Positions 31,354 to 37,848 of a stretch of DNA of 39,250 nt are shown piece by piece. The DNA lies in contig NZ_KI912260.1 of assembly GCF_000231035.2 (NCBI RefSeq), positions 28,910 to 68,159 on the forward strand, read 5' to 3'. This DNA comes from Saccharomonospora iraqiensis subsp. paurometabolica YIM 90007 (lineage in GTDB: Bacteria; Actinomycetota; Actinomycetes; Mycobacteriales; Pseudonocardiaceae). The notes under the pieces were generated by a model. It searched no databases. It was not told the DNA's origin and worked only from the letters and a program-made list of their open reading frames with translations. How positions within the stretch are numbered: position 1 is the stretch's first letter; each line of letters begins with the position of its first letter. The translations under genes and the position numbers were made by a program.

Positions 31354-31467
31354 GTGAAGGTCAAGCCGAGCGTCAAGAGGATCTGCGACAAGTGCCAGAT
31401 CGTCCGTCGTCACGGGCGGATCATGGTGATCTGCGACAACCTGCGGCACAAGCAGCGGCAGGGCTGA
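31354..31467 (+). CDS. rpmJ: 50S ribosomal protein L36 (zinc form)
   Basis: The smallest 50S protein, 37 residues: [10 protein letters not shown] then C11-x2-C14, C27 and H32 as zinc ligands (CDKC ... ICDNLRH), ending KQRQG. GTG 31354 is preceded by CAGGAG. It lies 75 nt after infA, the usual neighbour. The 211-nt spacer to rpsM (31468-31678) has no recognised feature. Confidence 0.95.
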   Translation: MKVKPSVKRICDKCQIVRRHGRIMVICDNLRHKQRQG

Positions 31468-31678
31468 TCGCGGCACTCGTTCAGGTGTTCTGACGACGCC
31501 GAACACAGTATCTCCCCGCGCCTGTCGGGTCGGCCGGACACGGCGGTCCGACCTACCCCCGGAACTTCGGGCCGGGGCCGGGACACCGTCCCGCGAGAGC
31601 GGACGGACGACGCGAGTCGGTCCCGGAACGGACGGGGAGGAGACCCGAAGTTGTGACAACGAAGGAGCACGAGCGCCA

Positions 31679-32059
31679 ATGGCACGACTCGCCGGCGTCG
31701 ACCTCCCCCGCGAGAAGCGGCTGGAGATCGCGCTGACCTACATCTACGGGATCGGCCGTACCCGCTCCAAGGAGGTCATCGCCGCGACGGACCTGAACGT
31801 GGACACCCGCGTCCGGGACCTCAGCGACGACGACCTCGTGAAGCTGCGGGATCACATCGAAGAGAACTTCAGGGTCGAAGGTGACCTCCGGCGCGAGGTG
31901 AACGCCGACATCCGGCGGAAGATCGAGATCGGGTGCTACGAGGGGCTGCGGTGGCGCCGCGGGCTCCCGGTGCGGGGCCAGCGCACCAAGACGAACGCCC
32001 GCACCCGTAAGGGCCCGAAGAAGACGGTCGCCGGCAAGAAGAAGGCGGGCAAGAAGTGA
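31679..32059 (+). CDS. rpsM: 30S ribosomal protein S13
   Basis: S13 in the 30S head contacts P-site tRNA and forms intersubunit bridges. It is 126 residues: [26 protein letters not shown], then the [30 protein letters not shown] region and the C-terminal [32 protein letters not shown] tail. AAGGAG lies upstream of ATG 31679. Its stop overlaps the GTG of a 62-codon ORF (GTGA at 32056-32059). Confidence 0.97.
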   Translation: MARLAGVDLPREKRLEIALTYIYGIGRTRSKEVIAATDLNVDTRVRDLSDDDLVKLRDHIEENFRVEGDLRREVNADIRRKIEIGCYEGLRWRRGLPVRGQRTKTNARTRKGPKKTVAGKKKAGKK

Positions 32060-32244
32060 GCGTCCGGGTCCGGCGGGGCGTCCGTGCCGGCGCGGTCCAG
32101 CGTCGGCGTGCGGCCTCCCGCATGTCCCCCAGAGCTCTCTACGCCCGTCCGATGGCGCTGCGCCAGCTGTACACGGACGCCGGGACGCTCATCCGGCGTG
32201 GCCAGCACGAGGCCGCGGCCACCCATCACCAGAACTCGCGCTAG
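32056..32244 (+). CDS. Small coupled ORF (62 aa) between rpsM and rpsK
   Basis: I do not recognise this product. GTG 32056 overlaps the rpsM stop by 4 nt, and the TAG at 32242-32244 is directly followed by the rpsK ribosome binding site AGGAGA (32245-32250), so the frame fills the whole gap. 54 of 62 codons end in G or C (87%), as in real genes here. The peptide is basic and Arg/Ala-rich ([20 protein letters not shown]) with a more mixed C-terminal half ([18 protein letters not shown]). It is not a ribosomal protein known to me; it may be a new small protein or a coupling leader for rpsK. Confidence 0.5.
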   Translation: MSVRVRRGVRAGAVQRRRAASRMSPRALYARPMALRQLYTDAGTLIRRGQHEAAATHHQNSR

Positions 32245-32259
32245 AGGAGAAACCCGACC

Positions 32260-32664
32260 ATGCCACCCAAGGGTCGTACGACCGGAACCAAGAAGGTCCG
32301 GCGCAGGGAAAAGAAGAACGTTGCACACGGGCACGCCCACATCAAGAGCACGTTCAACAACACCATCGTCTCGATCACCGATCCGCAGGGCGCGGTGATC
32401 TCCTGGGCGTCCTCCGGCCACGTCGGCTTCAAGGGCTCCCGGAAGTCGACGCCGTTCGCGGCGCAGATGGCCGCGGAGAACGCGGCCCGCAAGGCGACCG
32501 AGCACGGCATGAAGAAGGTCGACGTGTTCGTGAAGGGGCCCGGTTCGGGACGCGAGACCGCGATCCGTTCGCTGCAGGCCGCCGGACTCGAGGTCGGCAC
32601 CATCCAGGACGTGACCCCGCAGCCGCACAACGGCTGCCGCCCGCCGAAGCGTCGCCGGGTCTGA
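32260..32664 (+). CDS. rpsK: 30S ribosomal protein S11
   Basis: S11 lines the mRNA exit channel of the 30S platform. It is 134 residues: the basic N-terminus [63 protein letters not shown] and the C-terminal [18 protein letters not shown] are classic. AGGAGA (32245-32250) is 9 nt before ATG 32260. Confidence 0.97.
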   Translation: MPPKGRTTGTKKVRRREKKNVAHGHAHIKSTFNNTIVSITDPQGAVISWASSGHVGFKGSRKSTPFAAQMAAENAARKATEHGMKKVDVFVKGPGSGRETAIRSLQAAGLEVGTIQDVTPQPHNGCRPPKRRRV

Positions 32665-32687
32665 GGAACGGGGAGGAGTAAAGAACC

Positions 32688-33293
32688 ATGGCTCGATACA
32701 CCGGCCCCGCGACCCGTCTCTCGCGTCGCCTCAAGGTCGATCTCGTCGGTGGCGACAAGGCCTTCGAGCGTCGCCCCTACCCGCCGGGCCAGCACGGCCG
32801 CGGCCGGGTCAAGGAGAGCGAGTACCTGCTGCAGCTGCAGGAGAAGCAGAAGGCCCGTCACTCGTACGGCATTGTCGAGCGGCAGTTCCGCCGCTACTAC
32901 GAGGAGGCCACGCGGCGTCCCGGCAAGACCGGCGAGAACCTGCTGCAGATCCTGGAGTCGCGGCTGGATAACGTCGTGTACCGGGCGGGGCTCGCGCGGA
33001 CCCGCCGTCAGGCCCGGCAGCTGGTCAGCCACGGCCACTTCACGGTGAACGGGACGAACGTCAACATCCCGAGCTACCGCGTCACGAAGTTCGACATCAT
33101 CGATGTCCGGCCGAAGTCGCTGCAGATGCTGCCGTTCGTCGCGGCCAAGGAGTCGCTGGGCGAGCGTCCGGTGCCCGGCTGGCTGCAGGTCGTCCCGTCG
33201 AACCTGCGCATCCTCGTGCACCAGTTGCCCGAGCGCGCACAGATCGACATTCCGGTGCAGGAACAACTGATCGTCGAGTTCTACTCGAGGTGA
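32688..33293 (+). CDS. rpsD: 30S ribosomal protein S4
   Basis: S4 nucleates 30S assembly and, in E. coli, represses the alpha operon. It is 201 residues without the N-terminal cysteines of the zinc-binding form ([19 protein letters not shown]). The S4 RNA-binding domain is visible as [41 protein letters not shown] lies before ATG 32688. A hairpin follows the gene before rpoA. Confidence 0.97.
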   Translation: MARYTGPATRLSRRLKVDLVGGDKAFERRPYPPGQHGRGRVKESEYLLQLQEKQKARHSYGIVERQFRRYYEEATRRPGKTGENLLQILESRLDNVVYRAGLARTRRQARQLVSHGHFTVNGTNVNIPSYRVTKFDIIDVRPKSLQMLPFVAAKESLGERPVPGWLQVVPSNLRILVHQLPERAQIDIPVQEQLIVEFYSR

Positions 33294-33324
33294 TCCGGCA
33301 CCGGCCCGGTGCCGGTCCGGATCG

Positions 33325-33353
33325 GGTGGCGGCGCCCCGAGCGCGCCGCCACC
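33325..33353 (+). terminator. rpsD-rpoA intergenic hairpin
   Basis: A perfect 11-bp stem GGTGGCGGCGC (33325-33335) / GCGCCGCCACC (33343-33353) has loop CCCGAGC. No T-run follows and rpoA starts 55 nt later, so partial attenuation or RNA processing between rpsD and rpoA is more likely than full termination. Confidence 0.5.
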
Positions 33354-33408
33354 ACGCCATCCCTTTCGGCGTCATATGGCGGGCGCCGGTAGGAAAGGAA
33401 GAAGGACA

Positions 33409-34473
33409 GTGCTGATTTCCCAGCGGCCGACTCTCAGCGAGGAGACGGTCAACGAGACGCGCTCACGGTTCACGATCGAACCGCTGGAGCCGGGCTTCGG
33501 CTACACCCTCGGCAACTCGTTGCGGCGCACGCTGCTGTCGTCGATCCCGGGTGCCGCGGTCACGAGCATCCGTATCGACGGCGTGCTGCACGAGTTCACC
33601 ACCGTGCCGGGCGTCAAGGAAGACGTCACCGAGATCATCCTGAATCTCAAGGAACTCGTCGTCTCCTCGGAGGAGGACGAGCCCGTCACGATGTACCTGC
33701 GCAAGCAGGGGCCGGGCGAGGTGACCGCGGCGGACATCGTGCCCCCGGCCGGGGTGACGGTGCACAACCCGGATCTGCAGATCGCGTCGCTCAACGACAA
33801 GGGCAAGCTCGAGATCGAACTGGTCGTCGAGCGTGGCCGCGGGTACGTGCCCGCTCTGCAGAACAAGCAGGCCGGTGCCGAGATCGGTCGGATCCCGATC
33901 GACTCGATCTACTCGCCGGTGCTGAAGGTGACGTACAAGGTCGAGGCGACCCGTGTCGAACAGCGGACCGACTTCGACAAGCTGATCCTCGACGTGGAGA
34001 CCAAGCCGTCCCTCACGCCGAGGGACGCGGTCGCGTCGGCGGGCAGGACGCTGGTCGAGCTGTTCGGGCTCGCCCGTGAGCTCAACGTCGACGCGGAGGG
34101 CATCGAGATCGGGCCGTCGCCGCAGGAGGCGGACACCATCGCGGCCTACGCGATGCCGATCGAGGACCTGGACCTGACGGTGCGGTCGTACAACTGCCTG
34201 AAGCGCGAGGGGATTCACACGGTCGGCGAACTGGTCTCGCGGAGCGAGGCCGACCTGCTCGACATCCGGAACTTCGGCGCCAAGTCGATCGACGAGGTCA
34301 AGATGAAGCTCGTCGGTCTGGGCCTCGCGCTGAAGGACAGCCCGCCCGGGTTCGACCCCACTGCCGCTGCGTCCACCTACGAGGGGGAGACGTGGGGCGC
34401 GGACACCGCGACCGATTTCCCCGACACCGGCCCCGACGACGGCCAGGACTTCGCGGAGACGGAACAGCTGTAA
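33409..34473 (+). CDS. rpoA: DNA-directed RNA polymerase subunit alpha
   Basis: Alpha subunit, whose N-terminal domain dimerises to assemble the core enzyme and whose C-terminal domain binds DNA and activators. GTG 33409 gives 354 residues beginning [21 protein letters not shown], with GAAGGA and AGGAAAGG upstream; an earlier in-frame ATG (33376) only extends into leader. The N-domain has [28 protein letters not shown]; the C-domain has [21 protein letters not shown] with Arg259 at the place of E. coli Arg265. The tail is acidic. Confidence 0.98.
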   Translation: MLISQRPTLSEETVNETRSRFTIEPLEPGFGYTLGNSLRRTLLSSIPGAAVTSIRIDGVLHEFTTVPGVKEDVTEIILNLKELVVSSEEDEPVTMYLRKQGPGEVTAADIVPPAGVTVHNPDLQIASLNDKGKLEIELVVERGRGYVPALQNKQAGAEIGRIPIDSIYSPVLKVTYKVEATRVEQRTDFDKLILDVETKPSLTPRDAVASAGRTLVELFGLARELNVDAEGIEIGPSPQEADTIAAYAMPIEDLDLTVRSYNCLKREGIHTVGELVSRSEADLLDIRNFGAKSIDEVKMKLVGLGLALKDSPPGFDPTAAASTYEGETWGADTATDFPDTGPDDGQDFAETEQL

Positions 34474-34512
34474 GTGGTCCTGCGGCGCTAGAAGCTCAAA
34501 CGAGGAGAACCG

Positions 34513-35076
34513 ATGCCCACCCCCACGAAGGGATCCCGTCTCGGCGGATCGCCTGCGCACGAGCGGTTGATGCTGGCCAACCTGGCTACGTCGTTGTTCG
34601 AGCACGGCAAGATCACCACGACCGAGGCGAAGGCCAAGCGGGTGCGCCCGCTCGCCGAAAAGCTGATCACCAAGGCGAAGCGTGGTGACCTGCACAATCG
34701 GCGTCAGATCATGCGGACGATCCGGGACAAGGACGTCGTGCACAAGCTGATGGCCGAGATCGGACCGTTCTACAGCGACCGCAACGGTGGCTATGTGCGG
34801 ATCACCAGGACGCTACCGCGCAAGGGTGACAATGCGCCCATGGCGGTCATCGAACTGGTCCCGGAGAAGACGGTGACCTCCGAGGCGGAGGCCGCACGGA
34901 AGACGAAGTTCGCGAAGGACGAGGCCGCGCAGAAGCCGCAGCCCGAGTCCACCACGGAGGAGTCCGGCGGGCAGGACGGGGAGACGTCCGGCCCGGGCGA
35001 TGAGGCCGAGGCCGACAACGCGGACGAGTCGAACGACGCCGTCGAGGAGCCGAGCGACAAGAAGGACGAGTCCTGA
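34513..35076 (+). CDS. rplQ: 50S ribosomal protein L17, with acidic C-terminal extension
   Basis: L17 borders the exit site. It is 187 residues: the first 120 are the family core ([53 protein letters not shown], then [25 protein letters not shown]). The last 65 or so are a Glu/Asp/Ser-rich low-complexity tail ([20 protein letters not shown]), longer than usual but of a kind seen in actinobacteria. GAGGAG precedes ATG 34513. The stop region overlaps the probable truA start, and a large hairpin follows. Confidence 0.97.
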   Translation: MPTPTKGSRLGGSPAHERLMLANLATSLFEHGKITTTEAKAKRVRPLAEKLITKAKRGDLHNRRQIMRTIRDKDVVHKLMAEIGPFYSDRNGGYVRITRTLPRKGDNAPMAVIELVPEKTVTSEAEAARKTKFAKDEAAQKPQPESTTEESGGQDGETSGPGDEAEADNADESNDAVEEPSDKKDES

Positions 35077-36002
35077 CGGCTCAGCACGAGACGAACGAGC
35101 CCGCCGTTCCCCACGGGGACGGCGGGCTCGTTCGTCTCCGCCTCGATCTCGGCTACGACGGTACGGACTTCTACGGCTGGGCCCGCCAACCGACACTTCG
35201 CACGGTGCAGGGCGTCTTGGAGGACGCGCTGACAAAGCAACCCCCGGGCGCCTCCGTCCGCACCCCGATAGTCGTGGCCGGCCGCACCGACACCGGCGTC
35301 CACGCCACCGGCCAGGTGGCCCATGTGGACGTGACGCGTTTCGCGGGCGGAACGCGAGACCGGCGCAGGATGACGGTCGATGCCGATGGCGTCCCCGATT
35401 TCGGACAGGCTCGGTACCGGTTGAACCGCGCTCTGCCCGCAGATGTACGGGTTTTCGACGTTCGGCGTGCCCCTGCGGGCTTCGACGCACGCTTTTCGGC
35501 CGCGGAACGTCATTACGAGTACCGGGTGTCGGATGCGGCCTGGGGGGTGAGTCCGCTCCGCCGTCGGGATACGTTGGCGTGGCCACGGGAGCTCTCCGTG
35601 GAGGCCATGAACGAGGCGGCGACCCACCTCGTCGGCCTGCACGACTTCGCCGCCTTCTGCAAGCGAAGAGAGGGTGCGACGACGATCCGGGAGTTGCGCC
35701 ACCTCCGCTGGGAACGCGTCGACGAGCATGAATTGGTGCTGCATGTGTCGGCGGACGCCTTCTGCCACTCGATGGTGCGAAGTCTCGTCGGTGCGTTGCT
35801 CTACGTGGGTGATGGTCGGCGAGGGGTCGACTGGCCGGCGGAGCTGTTGGCCCTGGGGGACCGTAGCAGTGTGGTCGCTCCTGCCCACGGGTTGACGCTG
35901 GTCCGTGTCGAATACCCGCCCGACGAACAGCTGGCGACCCGGGCGGAGATCACGCGTAATGTGCGCAGTACCGGGCTGGCCGATCAGCGGTCCCGGAAGT
36001 GA
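35073..36002 (+). CDS. truA: tRNA pseudouridine synthase A (non-canonical start proposed)
   Basis: Makes pseudouridine at positions 38-40 of tRNA anticodon arms. The conserved N-terminus ([20 protein letters not shown]) is encoded from about 35130, and the catalytic Asp lies in [18 protein letters not shown] (Asp73 in my numbering). No in-frame ATG, GTG or TTG exists between the TGA at 35001-35003 and GTG 35205, which is inside the conserved fold. CTG 35073, overlapping the rplQ stop as CTGA with GAAGGA (35061-35066) 6 nt upstream, is the best start and gives 309 residues. The C-terminal [23 protein letters not shown] and [17 protein letters not shown] are intact. The start is inferred; the family is certain. 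Confidence 0.88.
   Translation: MTAQHETNEPAVPHGDGGLVRLRLDLGYDGTDFYGWARQPTLRTVQGVLEDALTKQPPGASVRTPIVVAGRTDTGVHATGQVAHVDVTRFAGGTRDRRRMTVDADGVPDFGQARYRLNRALPADVRVFDVRRAPAGFDARFSAAERHYEYRVSDAAWGVSPLRRRDTLAWPRELSVEAMNEAATHLVGLHDFAAFCKRREGATTIRELRHLRWERVDEHELVLHVSADAFCHSMVRSLVGALLYVGDGRRGVDWPAELLALGDRSSVVAPAHGLTLVRVEYPPDEQLATRAEITRNVRSTGLADQRSRK
35091..35135 (+). terminator. Large hairpin after rplQ, inside the truA reading frame
   Basis: A perfect 17-bp stem ACGAACGAGCCCGCCGT (35091-35107) / ACGGCGGGCTCGTTCGT (35119-35135) can be lengthened by a wobble and three G-C pairs inside the loop (CCC/GGG). It looks like the terminator of the infA-rplQ operon, yet lies between the proposed truA start and its conserved N-terminus. 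Confidence 0.75.
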
Positions 36003-36883
36003 GCCTCGCGCACTTCGGCGAGCAACCGTTCGTGGTTCCCGGCGAGTTTCTCCGCGGTGACGATGACGAATCGCCACCCCTCCGCGGTCAACCACTTCCG
36101 ACGTAGCTTGTCCCGCCGCAACTGCCGTTTGGTCCGGTGCCACAGGCCGTCGTATTCGACGGCTGTCTTGCTCTCCTGAAGGACGTGATCGAGTCGGGCC
36201 ACCTCCCTGCCCGCCCGGACGATGCGGTATTGCGGCGTCGGTTTGAATCCCCCACACACCAGGACGACCCGCAGTTCCGATTCCGGGAGTGACTCTGCCC
36301 GGTCGTCGGACAACTCGAACGCCTTCCGCGCGAGCCGGATACCCCGGTTGCGGCGGCGATAAAGTATGCGCCCGAGTCTTGCTCGGGAAACCATACGGGC
36401 GCGGATGAAGGCGTCCAGGTCGGGAACGGCGAGTCGAAGTCTGCGTACCCAGCTACGGGTGCGTGGAGAGTGCCGTAGGAGCAGGTCGAGCGCGATGCGG
36501 CAGGGCCGTGCTATCCGCACACCGTGCCACGGCCGGGATTCCTTCCTCCCCACGGCGGTTCGCCGGACGTGGATACCACGGACCGGACCGAAGCGTGCTT
36601 CCTCGGGCACGACGAATTCCACCGGATCGTTCGGCTTGGCGAGGTCGACGCCCAGAACGGTCGCTGCCGAGCGCCCGGTCAGAACCGCACGCTTCGGAAC
36701 GATCAGAGCTGCTCCGCGGCAGCGGAGTTCGTGAGTGACCTCGAGGTGGGCGGGTGCGTACACGTCCTGGAAGAGGCGACGAAACCGCGGGCCCCGAAGC
36801 TGGGCAGCGGTGAGGTACCCCGCGGAGCGTGCCGCCGAGCCACGGAAGACGTCGTTGATGTCGATTCGCGTCGGTGAGTCCAT
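35984..36883 (-). CDS. DUF559/VSR-like nuclease-fold protein with AbiEi-like N-terminus
   Basis: This 299-residue protein belongs to a common actinobacterial family combining an AbiEi-like winged-helix N-terminal part ([28 protein letters not shown], then [23 protein letters not shown]) with a C-terminal DUF559 domain related to VSR endonucleases (ESELRVVL ... [24 protein letters not shown] ... [24 protein letters not shown]). The E...D...EYDGxWH arrangement holds the putative metal-binding residues. ATG 36883 was chosen over GTG 36901; neither has a clear ribosome binding site. Its 3' end overlaps truA by 19 nt tail to tail. Substrate and role are unknown. Confidence 0.8.
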   Translation of the reverse strand: MDSPTRIDINDVFRGSAARSAGYLTAAQLRGPRFRRLFQDVYAPAHLEVTHELRCRGAALIVPKRAVLTGRSAATVLGVDLAKPNDPVEFVVPEEARFGPVRGIHVRRTAVGRKESRPWHGVRIARPCRIALDLLLRHSPRTRSWVRRLRLAVPDLDAFIRARMVSRARLGRILYRRRNRGIRLARKAFELSDDRAESLPESELRVVLVCGGFKPTPQYRIVRAGREVARLDHVLQESKTAVEYDGLWHRTKRQLRRDKLRRKWLTAEGWRFVIVTAEKLAGNHERLLAEVREAHFRDR

Positions 36884-36932
36884 GGACACAGCGTGACCCA
36901 CAGCGCCGACACACGCTCTTCACGACCAGCAG

Positions 36933-36970
36933 TTGTCCACAGGTTCCTCGGAGAGACGCACTTGTCCACT
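36933..36970 (+). other. Two DnaA-box-like sites
   Basis: TTGTCCACA (36933-36941) equals the high-GC actinobacterial DnaA-box consensus, and TTGTCCACT (36962-36970) differs by one base; they are in the same orientation, 29 bp apart, upstream of the DUF559 gene. In a 39-kb window one perfect 9-mer by chance is not very unlikely; two close together are less so. Confidence 0.35.
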
Positions 36971-37067
36971 GGCGCCGGACGACGCCTTGACAGGCAACAG
37001 ACGTGCGAAAGCGGCGCGGTCCGCCCGCAGAACGACCTACCTCCACCCGCCCGCGGAACGACCCACC

Positions 37068-37107
37068 CCCGCCCGCCCGGGACCACGGCCGGTGCCGGGC
37101 GGGCGGG
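37068..37107 (-). terminator. Probable terminator of the ESX (eccE) operon
   Basis: A perfect 13-bp inverted repeat CCCGCCCGCCCGG (37068-37080) / CCGGGCGGGCGGG (37095-37107) has a 14-nt loop. It lies just beyond the stop of the minus-strand gene 37126-37848, in the position of its terminator. Very GC-rich, without a T-run. The rest of 36884-37125 holds weak copies of the intergenic repeat core (37019-37060) and no gene. Confidence 0.6.
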
Positions 37108-37125
37108 CAGGGGAGGGGGACGAGG

Positions 37126-37848
37126 TCAGTCGCCTCGGCGGACCGGGCCGAGGAGTTGCTGCTCCTTGGGAGTGGTGACCAGGCGGAGCGGACGCCACAG
37201 GTTACGGCCCAGGGCAACGACCTGGTCGTCCTTCAAGGTCGTCAGCTGCCGCATCATCTGCGGCGGGAGCCGCCAGATGCGACCCGCGAGTTCCGCCTGC
37301 CCCGCGGGAAGCCGTTGCATCAGCACCAGGTCCGCCGCATTGGCCAGTGCACCTGCCTGCGGATGGAGGTACGGCAGGACATAGATCGTCGTCTGCCACG
37401 GCGAGCGTGGAGGAAACAGATCCTGTGGTGTCGGACCACCGTCGTGGACGACGAGTAGCGGTGCGTCTTCCGAGGGCCTGGGCAGTTCGACCGGGGAGAG
37501 TCGCCGGATCTGGACCAGCGGCGAGGGCTGTCCGTTTTGCTGCTGCCCCGCCGCCTGGGGCAGGACATGCCAGGCCGTGGGACGTCCGGTCGCGATGACG
37601 ACCCAGGCACCGACCGCCATCGCGCGCAGCGCGACCTGCCGGGACAGGTACAGTCCACCGACCAGAACGATGCGCGTGGGTGCCGACCGCAGCGCGGAGA
37701 CCGTCAGCGGTTCCCCCTGCAGCCCCGATCCGAGCACGATCCCCCCACGGTCACCCGAAGGGCTGACAACGTCGAGCAGTTCGGGATCGACGACGAACTC
37801 CGGTGCCACACCTGTGGCCTCGTTCGCGTCGTGCACACGGGTGCTCAC
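37126..37848 (-). CDS. ESX-locus protein of unknown function
   Basis: The family is not recognised. The 240-residue product starts at GTG 37848, overlapping the eccE stop by 4 nt (GTGA), so it is translated with eccE and probably acts in the same secretion system. It has no signal peptide or membrane helix. The middle resembles a Rossmann or P-loop-type alpha/beta fold without a Walker A motif (APTRIVLVGGLYLSRQVALRA, GAWVVIATGRP, DAPLLVVHDGG, TTIYVLPYLHP, AADLVLMQRLP), which could be a degenerate ATPase-like domain; that is inference. The end is basic (GPVRRGD). Confidence 0.75.
   Translation of the reverse strand: MSTRVHDANEATGVAPEFVVDPELLDVVSPSGDRGGIVLGSGLQGEPLTVSALRSAPTRIVLVGGLYLSRQVALRAMAVGAWVVIATGRPTAWHVLPQAAGQQQNGQPSPLVQIRRLSPVELPRPSEDAPLLVVHDGGPTPQDLFPPRSPWQTTIYVLPYLHPQAGALANAADLVLMQRLPAGQAELAGRIWRLPPQMMRQLTTLKDDQVVALGRNLWRPLRLVTTPKEQQLLGPVRRGD

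Noticed and set aside
36987-36992. TTGACA as a plus-strand promoter
   Set aside because: No suitable -10 box follows and no plus-strand gene lies downstream before the window end.
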